The position numbers and the translations under genes were made by a program. DNA of 64,000 nucleotides from Gulosibacter sediminis (lineage in GTDB: Bacteria; Actinomycetota; Actinomycetes; Actinomycetales; Microbacteriaceae), in assembly GCF_023370115.1 (NCBI RefSeq), contig NZ_CP097160.1, positions 248,001 to 312,000 on the forward strand. Direction: 5' to 3'. The notes under the pieces were generated by a model. That model had not been told where the DNA came from. It saw nothing but the letters and a program-made list of their open reading frames with translations, and ran no database searches. Position 1 is the stretch's first letter. Each line of letters opens with the position of its first letter. This document shows positions 42,223 to 51,497 of the stretch, piece after piece.

Positions 42223-42867
42223 ATGAGTCGCTACGTGCGTCCGCCGATCGACACCATGGCGTTCCTCGAACTCGACGGACAATTTTCAGGCACCGGCTAC
42301 CGGAGTCCCGCCTCCGCCTCGCCGACTAAGTTCGCGCATCCGGGTGCAGCCCTGCAAGTCGTCGCCGACGCGCTCGTCGCGCACCTTCGGGCCGCCTATG
42401 ACGTCGAGGTCACCACCGGCCTCACCGTCGCCGACGACCTGCTGTTCCACCCCGACTCCGAAATCGAACGGGCCGTGCGCATCCGGCCCCGCAACGAAAA
42501 GTGCGCGCCGCTCACGCTTGTCTACACCGCCGGCGGTGTCTGCCTGCACGCCGGCGTGCTCCACGACTTCCCCTTCCCGGCCCGCGACGCGGCCGGCGCC
42601 GACTGGATGCGCGAGGCCGACGAACTCGAGCGCGAGGTGCTCGCGGTCGCGGCGGGCCGATACTGGGAGGGCATCGACAAGGCCGCCCACCCGTGGATCG
42701 GCTACGCCTTCAGCTTTCGCGACGGCAAGGAGTCGGGTCGCTCGCGCGCCGACGACTGGCCGAGCGACCGCGTCGACGCGGCCAAGCGCATCCTCTTTCG
42801 CCTGCCGATCGGCTGGGCTGCCTGGCCGAAGGTGCGAGCGCGCATTCCGGCGAGCGTGCTGGGGTAA
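42223..42867 (+). CDS. DUF6226 family protein
   Basis: 214 residues from ATG 42223, with GGAGG about 10 nt upstream. The beginning MSRYVRPPIDTMAFLELDG and the blocks FAHPGAALQVVADALVAHLRAAYDV, AVRIRPRNEKCAPLTLVYTAGGVCLHAGVLHDFPFPA and LPIGWAAWPKV match the actinobacterial DUF6226 pattern. Function is unknown. It is a soluble protein without signal. It is transcribed separately from its neighbours, after the terminator of the catabolic operon. Confidence 0.65.
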   Translation: MSRYVRPPIDTMAFLELDGQFSGTGYRSPASASPTKFAHPGAALQVVADALVAHLRAAYDVEVTTGLTVADDLLFHPDSEIERAVRIRPRNEKCAPLTLVYTAGGVCLHAGVLHDFPFPARDAAGADWMREADELEREVLAVAAGRYWEGIDKAAHPWIGYAFSFRDGKESGRSRADDWPSDRVDAAKRILFRLPIGWAAWPKVRARIPASVLG

Positions 42868-42987
42868 GCGCACGAGGGAGACTGGGGCGGTGACGCACTC
42901 CGGTTCGCTGGCGTGTGAGGCGGCCAGCCGTGTGCGGCGCGCAGCCTACGCCGGGCGCGTTGCCGCGCTCGAATGGCGCTGCGAATA

Positions 42988-43110
42988 TCACCCGCAATTG
43001 TCACCCCGACGGTAATTGAATTCACCCCCAGAGGGTGAAAACGTTCTATTCACCCCGCCGCCCGCGCATTTCACCCCGAGGTGAATTTCGGCTCGCCCGG
43101 GGGGATGAAA
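42988..43110 (+). promoter_or_regulatory. Cluster of TTCACC-type operator half-sites
   Basis: Within about 120 bases there are repeated words: a palindrome TTCACCC/GGGTGAA (43021-43027 and 43033-43039), a second TTCACC/GGTGAA palindrome (43070-43075 and 43080-43085), a single TTCACCCC (43049-43056), and related TCACCC at 42989 and GTCACCCC at 43000. They precede the promoter of the exopolysaccharide operon and look like binding sites for one regulator. Confidence 0.6.
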
Positions 43111-43129
43111 CGGGTTTGGAAATGTCGCC

Positions 43130-43159
43130 TTGTTGCCCCATTCAGGGCACTCCTAGGCT
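43130..43159 (+). promoter_or_regulatory. Candidate promoter of the exopolysaccharide operon
   Basis: TTGTTG (43130-43135) and TAGGCT (43154-43159) are 18 bases apart, 88 bases before ATG 43247. The sequence after the -10 box, CTGAAACGCGT, recurs as GTGAAACGCGT after the TAGCGT at 53788 upstream of the epimerase gene. Confidence 0.5.
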
Positions 43160-43246
43160 GAAACGCGTTACCGATTCTGCGGTGGAGTACTCAGTCAGTC
43201 TCCTTCGTAGTTGTTTCTTTTCCCCTCGAAGGAAGGGTGTTTTGTC

Positions 43247-45178
43247 ATGCGCCCAATTGATGTGAACGAACCCGAAATAGCCGCATCGGAATCTGCGGAA
43301 GCTATTGCGCCCAATCGCACTGTTGCAATGAATTGGGCACCTCGATTCGGCGTGCAATACCTCATCGATGTCGGCGCCTGGGCACTCGCGATCGTGCTTG
43401 CCGAACTGCTGCGTTACGAGTTTGAACTCGGCCGCGTCTCGTGGCTGCCGCTCGTCGGCCTCGTGCTCGGCGTCGCCGTGCTGCAGCTCGGTGTCGGCCT
43501 GCTCAACTACCTCTACCGCGGGCGCTTCGCCTTCGGCACCTTCGACGAGGTGCGCGGCCTCACCATGACCGTGCTCGTCGTCGGCGTCGCGCTGCTCACG
43601 ACGGTGCTCGTGTTCGGCGACGCGCTCGACACCCCGCGCACGGTTGGCTTCATCGCTGTGCCGATCGCGCTCATTACGATGCTCGCGGTGCGCTGGATCA
43701 AGCGCGTCTACGTCGAGTCGCGCTATCGCGCCGCGGTCGACGCCGAGCGCACCCTCATCTTCGGCGCCGGCGTCGTCGGCACCGAGCTCGCCCGCCGCTT
43801 TTCGACCGAGCCCGACAACCTGTTCTGGCCCGTCGGCTTCGTCGACAACGACCCGGCCAAGCGCAATCTCGAGGCCCACCGCATCCGCGTGCGAGGCACG
43901 CTCGACGACCTCGAGCGCATCGCCCGCGAGACCAGCGCGACGACCATCGTCGTCGCCGTCGCGCGCGCCGACGCCGAGCTGCTCGGGCGCATCCATGCCG
44001 CCGCTGGCCCGCTCGGCCTGCACGTCAAGGTGCTGCCGCCGATCGACGAGCTGTTCGGGCAGGGCGAGGTGCGGCCGTCCGACCTGCGCGACCTGCAGAT
44101 CGAAGACCTGCTCGGCCGCCCGCCGCTCGACACCCACGTCGAAAACGTCGCCGGCTACCTCGCGGGTCGCCGCGTGCTCGTCACCGGCGCCGGCGGCTCG
44201 ATCGGCTCGGAGCTCTGCGCCCAAATCTCGCGCTTCCACCCCGCCGAGCTCATCATGCTCGACCGCGACGAAACCGGCCTGCAGACCACCGCGATCGGCA
44301 TCGACGGCCACGGCCTGCTCGACACTCCCGACGTCGTGCTCGCCGACATTCGCGACCCCGACGCGCTCAAGACGATCTTCCGCGAGCGCCGGCCCGAGGT
44401 CGTGTTTCACGCCGCGGCGCTGAAACACCTGCCGATGCTCGAGCAGTACCCCAACGAGGGGTGGAAAACGAACGTGCTCGGCACGAGCAATGTGCTCGAG
44501 GCGGCCCGTTCGGTCGACGTCGACGTGTTCATCAACATCTCGACCGACAAGGCGGCGAACCCAACGAGCGTGCTCGGCCACTCGAAGCGCCTCGCCGAGC
44601 GACTCACCGCCTGGATGGGCCGGGAGACGGGCAAGCCCTACCTCTCGGTGCGCTTCGGCAACGTCATCGGCAGCCGCGGCTCGATGCTGCCGCTGTTCAC
44701 TCGCCTCATCGAAGAGGGCCGGCCCGTCACGGTGACCCACCCCGACGTCACCCGCTACTTCATGACGATCCCCGAAGCGTGCCAGCTTGTGCTGCAGGCC
44801 GGCGGCATCGGCAGCACCGGCGAGGTGCTCATCCTCGACATGGGTGAACCGGTGCGCATTCTCGACATCGCAAAGCGCATGATCGAGATCTCGGGCAAGA
44901 ACATCGAGATCGTCTTCACCGGCCTGCGCGAGGGCGAAAAGCTGCACGAAGAGCTCTTCGACGTGTTCGAAGCGAACGACCGCCCCCACCACCCGAAGAT
45001 TTCGCACGCGCAGGTCGAGGCACTCGCCCCGACGGCGCTCGACTTCGACGGCTGGCAGGCGCGCACGCAGCACGAGCGGCACCTGCCGAAGCACGCCGCG
45101 CAGCCGGTGTCGCAGGGGCTCGGCCAATCTGAACCCGCTGGCAAGCTCGTGCCGGTGAAGGCGGTGGCGGCGCCGTGA
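43247..45178 (+). CDS. CapD/PglF-like nucleotide-sugar 4,6-dehydratase with membrane domain
   Basis: 643 residues from ATG 43247 (GGAAGG upstream). Four N-terminal membrane helices (residues 30-140) are followed by a first Rossmann unit (TLIFGAGVVGTELARRF near 165) and the catalytic SDR dehydratase domain with VTGAGGSIGSELCAQIS near 310, STDKAANPTSVLGHSKRLAE near 428, and RFGNVIGSRGSMLPLF near 470. This class acts on UDP-GlcNAc (UDP-2-acetamido-4-keto-6-deoxy sugar). The aminotransferase gene that follows overlaps by 4 bases, so the two likely make a UDP-4-amino-6-deoxysugar such as an N-acetylbacillosamine precursor. Confidence 0.88.
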   Translation: MRPIDVNEPEIAASESAEAIAPNRTVAMNWAPRFGVQYLIDVGAWALAIVLAELLRYEFELGRVSWLPLVGLVLGVAVLQLGVGLLNYLYRGRFAFGTFDEVRGLTMTVLVVGVALLTTVLVFGDALDTPRTVGFIAVPIALITMLAVRWIKRVYVESRYRAAVDAERTLIFGAGVVGTELARRFSTEPDNLFWPVGFVDNDPAKRNLEAHRIRVRGTLDDLERIARETSATTIVVAVARADAELLGRIHAAAGPLGLHVKVLPPIDELFGQGEVRPSDLRDLQIEDLLGRPPLDTHVENVAGYLAGRRVLVTGAGGSIGSELCAQISRFHPAELIMLDRDETGLQTTAIGIDGHGLLDTPDVVLADIRDPDALKTIFRERRPEVVFHAAALKHLPMLEQYPNEGWKTNVLGTSNVLEAARSVDVDVFINISTDKAANPTSVLGHSKRLAERLTAWMGRETGKPYLSVRFGNVIGSRGSMLPLFTRLIEEGRPVTVTHPDVTRYFMTIPEACQLVLQAGGIGSTGEVLILDMGEPVRILDIAKRMIEISGKNIEIVFTGLREGEKLHEELFDVFEANDRPHHPKISHAQVEALAPTALDFDGWQARTQHERHLPKHAAQPVSQGLGQSEPAGKLVPVKAVAAP

Positions 45179-46356
45179 CCCTGACCGTCGACTCGCCGCG
45201 CTCGCCCGCTGGCGAATCCACCGGCCGCATCTTCCTCTCGCCACCCGATGTGGGCGACGCCGAGGAGCAGGCGGTCGTGGCCGCCATGCGCTCCGGCTGG
45301 ATCGCTCCCGCCGGGCCCGACCTCACCGCGTTCGAGGAGGAGCTCGCGGCACGCGTCGGCGTTGCCCACGGCGTCGGCCTCAGCTCGGCGACCGCGGCGC
45401 TCCACCTGGGCCTGCGCACTCTCGGCGTCGGCCCCGGCGACGTCGTCATCACCTCGACCATGACCTTCGCGGCCACCGCGAACGCCATCGTCTACACCGG
45501 CGCCGAACCCTTCTTCATCGACGCCGACCCGAGCACCGGCAACCTCGACCCGCAGCTCGTCGAGCGCGCACTCGAGCAGCTGCGGGCCGCGGGCGAACAC
45601 GTGGCGGCGATCGTGCCCGTCGACCTCTTCGGCAAGACGGTCGACTACACGGCAATCGGGGCGATCGCCGCCCGCGCGGGCGTGCCCATCCTTGCGGATG
45701 CGGCGGAGTCGCTCGGTGCGACCCACGCGGGCAGGGCGGCCGGCAGCTTCGGCGAGGCGGCCGCGGTGTCGTTCAACGGCAACAAGATCATGACCACTTC
45801 GGGCGGCGGGATGCTGCTGACCGACGACGGCGAATTGGCCGACCGCGTGCGCTACTTCGCGACGCAGGCGCGCCAACCAGTCACGCACTACGAGCACGTC
45901 GACATCGGCTACAACTATCGCCTCAGCAACCTGCTCGCCGCGCTCGGCCGCGCGCAACTCGCTCGCCTCGACGACATGATCGTCCGCCGCCGCGAGGTGC
46001 GCGACGGCTATAAGGCGCTGTTCGCCGAGATCGACGGCGTCGAGGTGTTCGGCACCGAGGGCGACGAATGCGACAACGCCTGGCTCACCTCGGTCATCGT
46101 CGATGCTTCGGTGACGGGCTGGAGCGCGGCCGAACTCAGCGCGGCGCTCGCTGCCGACGATATCGAGAGCCGGCCCCTGTGGAAGCCGATGCACTTGCAG
46201 CCCGTCTTCACCGGCTCTCGCGGCATCATCACCGGTGCCTCGCAGCGACTCTTCGAGCAGGGCCTCACGCTGCCGAGCGGGTCTGCGCTCAGCGACGCCG
46301 ACATCGCGCGCATCCACTCGGTCGTTCGCACGCACGCACAGACGGGAACCCGATGA
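45175..46356 (+). CDS. DegT/DnrJ/EryC1-family aminotransferase (PglE-like)
   Basis: 393 residues from GTG 45175. PLP enzyme that aminates a keto sugar. The characteristic start IFLSPPDVGDAEEQAVVAAMRSGWIAPAGPDLTAFE, the GLSSATAALHLGLR binding loop near 70 and the PLP lysine in AVSFNGNKIMTTSGGGM near 203 are visible; HYEHVDIGYNYRLSNLLAALG is also typical. By its position after the dehydratase it should convert UDP-4-keto-6-deoxy-GlcNAc to the 4-amino sugar. No acetyltransferase of PglD type is seen in the window, so the final step may be made elsewhere. Confidence 0.9.
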   Translation: MTLTVDSPRSPAGESTGRIFLSPPDVGDAEEQAVVAAMRSGWIAPAGPDLTAFEEELAARVGVAHGVGLSSATAALHLGLRTLGVGPGDVVITSTMTFAATANAIVYTGAEPFFIDADPSTGNLDPQLVERALEQLRAAGEHVAAIVPVDLFGKTVDYTAIGAIAARAGVPILADAAESLGATHAGRAAGSFGEAAAVSFNGNKIMTTSGGGMLLTDDGELADRVRYFATQARQPVTHYEHVDIGYNYRLSNLLAALGRAQLARLDDMIVRRREVRDGYKALFAEIDGVEVFGTEGDECDNAWLTSVIVDASVTGWSAAELSAALAADDIESRPLWKPMHLQPVFTGSRGIITGASQRLFEQGLTLPSGSALSDADIARIHSVVRTHAQTGTR

Positions 46357-47579
46357 CCACGAACACCGATGCCCGCACCCGCACGACCGTCTCCCCAGCG
46401 GCTCCCGACACCACCCCCGTGCCCGGCCGCGTCATTTACGGCGTGACGATCGGCGGCAGCGCGTTCAGCCTGCTGCGCGGCCAGCTCGCCTGGCTGCGCG
46501 AGCGCGGCTGGGATGTGCGGCTCGTCTCGTCGCCCGACGACGACGCGTACATCGCGGCCGAGCGCGAGGGCGTGCGGTTCTACCAGCTGCCGATGACGCG
46601 CAGCATCACGCCGATTCAGGACGCGATCGCGCTGCGCCGCTGGCTGAAGCTCATTGACAAGCTCAAGCCCGCCGCCGTGAACGTCGGCACGCCGAAGGCC
46701 GGTCTGCTCGGCGGCGTCGCCGCGTGGCTGCGCCGGGTGCCGCGGCGTCTCTACGTCGTGCGCGGCCTGCGCATCGAGGGCACGCGCGGGCCTCTCAGCT
46801 GGCTCCTGTGGCTCACCGAATGGGCGACGATGCGGGTCGCGACCGACGTGCTGTTCGTGAGCCCGTCGCTCGCGCTCGAGGCGCAGCGGCGCGGGCTGCT
46901 CGACGCCCGCAAGTCGTGGGCGATCGGCTCGGGCTCGAGCAACGGCGTGCTCGCGCACCAGGTCGCCGCGCGCGCCGGCGAGGTCAACCGCGTCGAGCTG
47001 CGCGAGCGGCTCGGTCTCGGCGCCGACGACTTCGTGGTCGGGTTTGTTGGCAGAATCACCTACGACAAGGGCGTCGACCAGATCATCGACGCGTTCTCGC
47101 GCCTGACCGACCCGCGCATCCGCCTGCTCTGCATCGGCGAACCCGAGAACCCAGAACTCGCCGCGCAGATCGACGTGCTCGGCGATCGCGTCAGCGTCGT
47201 GGGGTGGACGAACGACCTCTGGGGGCACCTCTCGGCCATGGATGTGCTCTGCCTGCCGACCCTGCGCGAAGGGTTCCCGAACGTGGTGCTCGAGGCCTCC
47301 TCGGTCGGCATGCCGACGATCACGACGTGCGCCACCGGCGCGATCGACTCGGTCGTCGATGGCGAGACCGGCTTGCTCTTCGACGTGGGCGACACGGAGA
47401 CGCTGCTGCGACACATCCACACGCTCGCGGCCGACGACGAGCTTCGCGAGCGGATGGGCGCGGCCGCACGCCAGCGGGTGCTCACCGAGTTTCAACCCGA
47501 GCGCATCTGGTCGGGCGTCGAAGAGATTCTGCAGGGCGTCGACGAGCCGCAGATCGCACATCGAATTACGGGCAAGTAG
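46353..47579 (+). CDS. Family 4 glycosyltransferase (PglA-like)
   Basis: 408 residues. The acceptor half starts IYGVTIGGSAFSLLRGQLAWLRERGWDVRLVSS; VGTPKAGLLGGVAAWLRRVPRRLYVVRGLR is the conserved TPKAGLLG block of PglA/WbnK-type transferases. The donor half has GRITYDKGVDQIIDAF near 230 and the LPTLREGFPNVVLEASSVGMP donor-binding segment near 303 with the EX7E glutamates. Relatives add HexNAc to a lipid-linked amino-sugar. Starts in an ATGA overlap with the aminotransferase. Confidence 0.88.
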   Translation: MTTNTDARTRTTVSPAAPDTTPVPGRVIYGVTIGGSAFSLLRGQLAWLRERGWDVRLVSSPDDDAYIAAEREGVRFYQLPMTRSITPIQDAIALRRWLKLIDKLKPAAVNVGTPKAGLLGGVAAWLRRVPRRLYVVRGLRIEGTRGPLSWLLWLTEWATMRVATDVLFVSPSLALEAQRRGLLDARKSWAIGSGSSNGVLAHQVAARAGEVNRVELRERLGLGADDFVVGFVGRITYDKGVDQIIDAFSRLTDPRIRLLCIGEPENPELAAQIDVLGDRVSVVGWTNDLWGHLSAMDVLCLPTLREGFPNVVLEASSVGMPTITTCATGAIDSVVDGETGLLFDVGDTETLLRHIHTLAADDELRERMGAAARQRVLTEFQPERIWSGVEEILQGVDEPQIAHRITGK

Positions 47580-47592
47580 AGCTGGCCACGAG

Positions 47593-48801
47593 ATGGGGGG
47601 AGTCGCCATCGCCACGAAGCGCCGCGCGATCGGCCTCGCGACGATCACCGCGCTGAACGCATTCGCGGGGCTCGCCCCGCAGGTGTCGGCGCTGCTCACC
47701 ATGGACGCGGCGGCATTCGGCCGCTTCTCGCTCATCTACTTCGCCTACGCGCTGAGCCTCTCGCTGAGCCTGTCGCTCATCTCCGAGCCCTGGCACATTC
47801 GATTGCTCGCTGGTCGGGGCGCAGCCTGGCTGCCGTATGCCTCCGCGACGGCCGGGCTCGCCCTCCTTTCCGCGACGGCCGCGGTCGTGCTCGGGCTCGT
47901 GCTCGGCTTCTCGCTCGGCCTCGCCCTGCTCGCCGGCCTCGCCATCGGGCTCGCGACCTTCTGGGAACCGACGCGGTACTTCCTCCTGCAGCACGAGCAG
48001 GTGCGGCGGGCGGGCCTCGCCGACGTGGCCTATGCGATGGCATTCGTCAGCGCCGGGGCGCTCGGGCTCGCGTTCACCGGTGACGCGACCTTCGCCGTCT
48101 ACCTCGCGTGGGCCGCCGCCGGGCTCGCGCTGCTCGCGTTTGTGCCCGCACCCGAGGGGCGGTTTGCGTGGCCGTGGGCGTGGTTCCGCGAGCACGGGCG
48201 CGAGGCGCGCAGGCTTGCCTCCGACTCGATCTTGATGGACGTCGGCTCGGTGTTTACGCCGATCTTCCTCGCGCCGATGCTCGGCGTCGCCGGCTTCGGA
48301 ACGTACCGGGCGGTGTCGAACGTGGCCGTGCCGGTGCGACTGATTCTTAACCCGTTGCGGCCCGTGATCACGAACACGCGCGACGCGAAGTGGGCCACCG
48401 GCAACCGCATGTGGTGGGGCGTCGTCGCGGGCGGCGTGGTCGTGTCGCTCGCCGTGTTGCTCGCCCTCGAGGCGCTCGGCTGGTTCGGGTGGCAGGTTGG
48501 CGTGCTCAACTCGCTGCTGCCCTTCACGGTGCCGGTGGCCGTGACGGTGCTCGCGAACTTCGTCGGCCACTATGCGTACATTCGCTGTCGCTCGCGGGCG
48601 ACGACGCGGGAGCTGCTCACCGGGCGGGTGTCGCAGACGCTCATTGTCACGCTGATTCCGATCGCCGGCGTGCTGATTGGAGGACTGCCCGGCGGGATCT
48701 GGGCCTACGCGATCTCGGGCGTCGGCACCGCGATCGTGTGGTCGCTGATCGACCGTCGCCACGCGGCACCGGAGTCTCCGGGCGCGCTCGCGGCGGCTTA
48801 G
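47593..48801 (+). CDS. Polysaccharide flippase-like membrane protein (Wzx-like)
   Basis: 402 residues, highly hydrophobic, with about 12 predicted membrane helices and a short basic N-terminus. The pattern (FSLIYFAYALSLSLSLSLISEP first; FVGHYAYIRCRSRATTRELLTGRVSQT late) fits the MOP exporter group that flips lipid-linked repeat units. The gene lies between the glycosyltransferase and a terminator-like hairpin and is surrounded by a polymerase and Wzz, so a Wzx role is the natural reading. Sequence similarity to classical Wzx is low, as is usual. Confidence 0.75.
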   Translation: MGGVAIATKRRAIGLATITALNAFAGLAPQVSALLTMDAAAFGRFSLIYFAYALSLSLSLSLISEPWHIRLLAGRGAAWLPYASATAGLALLSATAAVVLGLVLGFSLGLALLAGLAIGLATFWEPTRYFLLQHEQVRRAGLADVAYAMAFVSAGALGLAFTGDATFAVYLAWAAAGLALLAFVPAPEGRFAWPWAWFREHGREARRLASDSILMDVGSVFTPIFLAPMLGVAGFGTYRAVSNVAVPVRLILNPLRPVITNTRDAKWATGNRMWWGVVAGGVVVSLAVLLALEALGWFGWQVGVLNSLLPFTVPVAVTVLANFVGHYAYIRCRSRATTRELLTGRVSQTLIVTLIPIAGVLIGGLPGGIWAYAISGVGTAIVWSLIDRRHAAPESPGALAAA

Positions 48802-48822
48802 CCCGGCTGCGAGGGGCGCGCT

Positions 48823-48928
48823 CAGCGACAAGTGGCGCGATGCTGACAGCGCCAATTGTCGCTGACAGCGCCACTGGGTGGATGGGGCGTGGACGGGGTG
48901 GCGCCAGTTGTCGCTGCTCGCGCCACTG
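48823..48928. repeat. Hairpin with a repeated GCGCCA/TGTCGCTG unit
   Basis: Arms CAGCGACAAGTGGCGC (48823-48838) and GCGCCAATTGTCGCTG (48849-48864) pair almost perfectly, and 48849-48876 is repeated with changes at 48901-48928. It lies between the convergent flippase and glycosyltransferase genes, so a bidirectional terminator is plausible, but the extra copy suggests a repetitive intergenic element. Confidence 0.6.
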
Positions 48929-49002
48929 CGCTCGATGGGGCGCGAGTAAGACGACGCACCGGGCCTCGAGGGCTAAGGGAACCTCGGCCGGGGGAACTAC
49001 AC

Positions 49003-50031
49003 CTAGCTACCGAACACGGCTTGGCGCCAGGTGGGCGCCCAGGCCGCGAAGCTGAAGTTGGCGGTGACGAACTCGCGGGCGGCCGCGCCGCGGGCGGCGC
49101 GCTCGGTGGCGGGCGCCTCGATGCAGGCGAAGAGGGCGGTGAGCCATTCGTCGTCGGAGTTCGCCGCCCATCCCTGCGCCCCGTCGAGCACGCCGCGGTT
49201 CGCGCCGACGGGTGTACCGATGAGGGGCAGCGCGGTCGCCGCGTATTGGAGCAGCTTGTAGGCGCACTTGCCGCGGGTCCACGCATCGTCGGGCAGCGGC
49301 ATGATGCCGACGTCAGCCGACTCGAGCGCGGCGGCGAATCCGGTCGGAGTCCAGGGAACGCGGTCGATCATGGTGTCGAGCGCGCCGAGGGAGGCCGCAC
49401 CCGCGCTCACGAGCCGCAGCCGTAGGCCGGTGCGGCGGTGCGCCTCGAGCAGCGGCTGCGCGATCGTCGCGAGGTACGACTCAGTGCTCGGGCTGCCGAT
49501 CCAGACCGCGGTCGGGCGGTCGAACTCGTAGTCGTGCTTCGCCAGGTAGATGTCGGGTTCGACGCAGCTCGGAATCACGATGACGTTGTCAGCGTACTGC
49601 CGCGCCTCGGCGGCAAGCAGGTCATTGCCGGCGATGACGACGTCGACGGCCTCGACCGAGCGGCGCCAGATCTTCGCGAGCGGGAATGGCCCGTCGGTCG
49701 CCACCGAGAGGGCGTCGTCGAAGTCGTAGATGCCGCGCCCCGCACGCCGCAGGAGCGAGGCCTCGAGTCGCCCGGTGCTGATGGGGCTCGCGCGACGCGA
49801 GAGCAGCACGGGACCCTGGCCGGGCCGGCTTGCGAGGCGAGCGAGCCCAAGTTCGGCCCGCGTGGCATCGAGGGGCCGCCGCGCGAGCGTGCCCATGCCG
49901 AGCCGCGACGTATCGAGGTACTTGTACTCGCGCGCCACGAGCCCGAGGTGATCAAGCCAGTCGTACATGCGCACTCGGGCGCTGCCGGCCGTGCGCCCGT
50001 ACGACGCGACCACGGTGAGGTCAGTGGTCAT
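49003..50031 (-). CDS. Glycosyltransferase, GT-B type
   Basis: 342 residues. The N-terminus VVASYGRTAGSARVRMYDWLDHLG and the middle IYDFDDALSV are typical of group 1 transferases that act on polysaccharides. The donor half has PTAVWIGSPSTESYLATIAQPLLEA near 173 and GIMPLPDDAWTRGKCAYKLLQYAATALPLIGTPVGANRGVL near 250-290, in which the glycine-rich donor loop is seen; the second EX7E glutamate is not obvious. It overlaps the polymerase gene by 4 bases. Confidence 0.82.
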   Translation of the reverse strand: MTTDLTVVASYGRTAGSARVRMYDWLDHLGLVAREYKYLDTSRLGMGTLARRPLDATRAELGLARLASRPGQGPVLLSRRASPISTGRLEASLLRRAGRGIYDFDDALSVATDGPFPLAKIWRRSVEAVDVVIAGNDLLAAEARQYADNVIVIPSCVEPDIYLAKHDYEFDRPTAVWIGSPSTESYLATIAQPLLEAHRRTGLRLRLVSAGAASLGALDTMIDRVPWTPTGFAAALESADVGIMPLPDDAWTRGKCAYKLLQYAATALPLIGTPVGANRGVLDGAQGWAANSDDEWLTALFACIEAPATERAARGAAAREFVTANFSFAAWAPTWRQAVFGS

Positions 50032-51356
50032 GTGCGCAGCTCCGCTAGGTGCGGTCTGGGTGCGGGGGCGAGCGCGGGCTCGGCGCGGTCGACGGCGAGG
50101 GCGTGCGCAACCCCGACCGCGAGCGCGATGCCCCAGTGGTGCCCGGTGGCCTGCAGGTACGGGTTCGTCGCGTTCGCGATAAGCAGCGCGAGCGCCGCGG
50201 TGCCGACGACGATGAGCACGGGCAAGTTGCTCGCATTCGCCGCCGCGGCCTGCCGCGCCAGCGCGAGGATGAGCACGGCCGCCAGGCTGAGCAGCACGAC
50301 ACCGACCGCGCCGTAGTTGAACAAGAACTGGTGATACTGCAGCTCGAAGGCCCAGTGCCGCTCGTCAGAGCGGGTGTAGCCCGACTCGAGCACCCCGCCG
50401 AGCCCGGCGCCGAAGAACGGATGCTGCGACCATCCGCTCAACAACTCGCCCGCCTGCTCCGTGCGCAGATCGGCCGAGTCGGTGCCCGATTGCAGGATGC
50501 CGAGGAGGTCGAGCACGCTGACGAACGCCTCGCCGATCTGCTTCGCGAGGGGGGTGGTGACGAACCAGGCGAGCAGGGGGATAGCCACGGGGAGAAAAAC
50601 GACAACCCAGATGGGGATGCGCACATTCGTGGGCCTCGTGCGTTCGCGGCGGGGCTGCAACACGAGGCGCACGAGCAGCATCAGCAGGGGAGTGAGCACA
50701 ATGACGAGCGTGATCGCGCGCCGCCCCGCCACAAACGACGCGAGCGTGGCGAGCACGGCCACGACGATGAGCAGCCAGCGCTTCGGCAGGTACGCATTGC
50801 GGGGCGAGAGCGCGCCCGCCACCGCGAGCGGCCCCGCGATGACGAGCGAGGAGAGCCCGTAGAGGCGAATGGCCGAGCCGTCACTGCCGTCGAAGCCGGC
50901 GCCCTGCTCCTCGAGCAGCGCGGGCGGGATGATCGAGGGCAGCCAGCCGAGATTCGCGCCCACGTAGAGCACGATGAGCCCAGCGAGCACGCCCGCGGAC
51001 GCCGTGACCGCCGTCAGCAAGCGGCGGATGTGCTCTGCCCGAATCGCCGCGGCCCAGATCGACCAGATGAGGGTGCCGCCGAACCAGACGAGGAACTGCT
51101 GGAGGAGCCCAGGGGTGTCGCGCACCGCGCCAACGAGCGAGGCGATGAGGATCGCGGCGCCGAGCAGCAGCACGGCGAGCACGTACTTCGGGTCGAGCCG
51201 GCGGCTGCGCAGCGTTGAAAGCCCGAGCAGATCGGCGAGCGAGAGCGTCGCGATGATCGCGAGCACCGGGTAGAGGATATTGCCGGCCGACACCGGCCGA
51301 AACACGACGTACATCAGGCAGGCAAGGCCCAGCACTGAGACCTGAAGCGCCCTCAT
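50028..51356 (-). CDS. O-antigen ligase/polymerase-like membrane protein (Wzy-like)
   Basis: 442 residues with about 12 membrane helices. A long periplasmic-type loop near residues 285-320 holds GELLSGWSQHPFFGAGLGGVLESG, close to the H-x6-G...G motif of the Wzy_C/O-antigen ligase family. Start taken at ATG 51356 with GCAGG 5 nt upstream; ATG 51401 is an alternative without ribosome binding site. It would link repeat units flipped by the neighbour at 47593-48801. Divergent from the Wzz/BY-kinase gene across about 100 bases. Confidence 0.8.
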   Translation of the reverse strand: MRALQVSVLGLACLMYVVFRPVSAGNILYPVLAIIATLSLADLLGLSTLRSRRLDPKYVLAVLLLGAAILIASLVGAVRDTPGLLQQFLVWFGGTLIWSIWAAAIRAEHIRRLLTAVTASAGVLAGLIVLYVGANLGWLPSIIPPALLEEQGAGFDGSDGSAIRLYGLSSLVIAGPLAVAGALSPRNAYLPKRWLLIVVAVLATLASFVAGRRAITLVIVLTPLLMLLVRLVLQPRRERTRPTNVRIPIWVVVFLPVAIPLLAWFVTTPLAKQIGEAFVSVLDLLGILQSGTDSADLRTEQAGELLSGWSQHPFFGAGLGGVLESGYTRSDERHWAFELQYHQFLFNYGAVGVVLLSLAAVLILALARQAAAANASNLPVLIVVGTAALALLIANATNPYLQATGHHWGIALAVGVAHALAVDRAEPALAPAPRPHLAELRT

Positions 51357-51497
51357 GTTGCCTGCTTTCGTCGGTGTCGCCGGAGTCGATGCGGCAATCA
51401 TAGGCAGGGGTGACGGCGCCCGATTCGGCCCCTTTGGGGTGGTGAAAGTGTGCGTAGTGTGAGCGCACAACACCGGGGGAAGACGAAAGGCCCGACA

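Noticed and set aside
43142-45244. Long minus-strand open frame opposite the CapD-like gene
   Set aside because: Antisense shadow of a well-recognised dehydratase; no ribosome binding site and abnormal composition.
51450-51497. Upstream GTG start for the Wzz/BY-kinase
   Set aside because: It would extend the protein across a TAGTGT promoter-like box and lacks a ribosome binding site; the TTG at 51498 fits the family's N-terminus.
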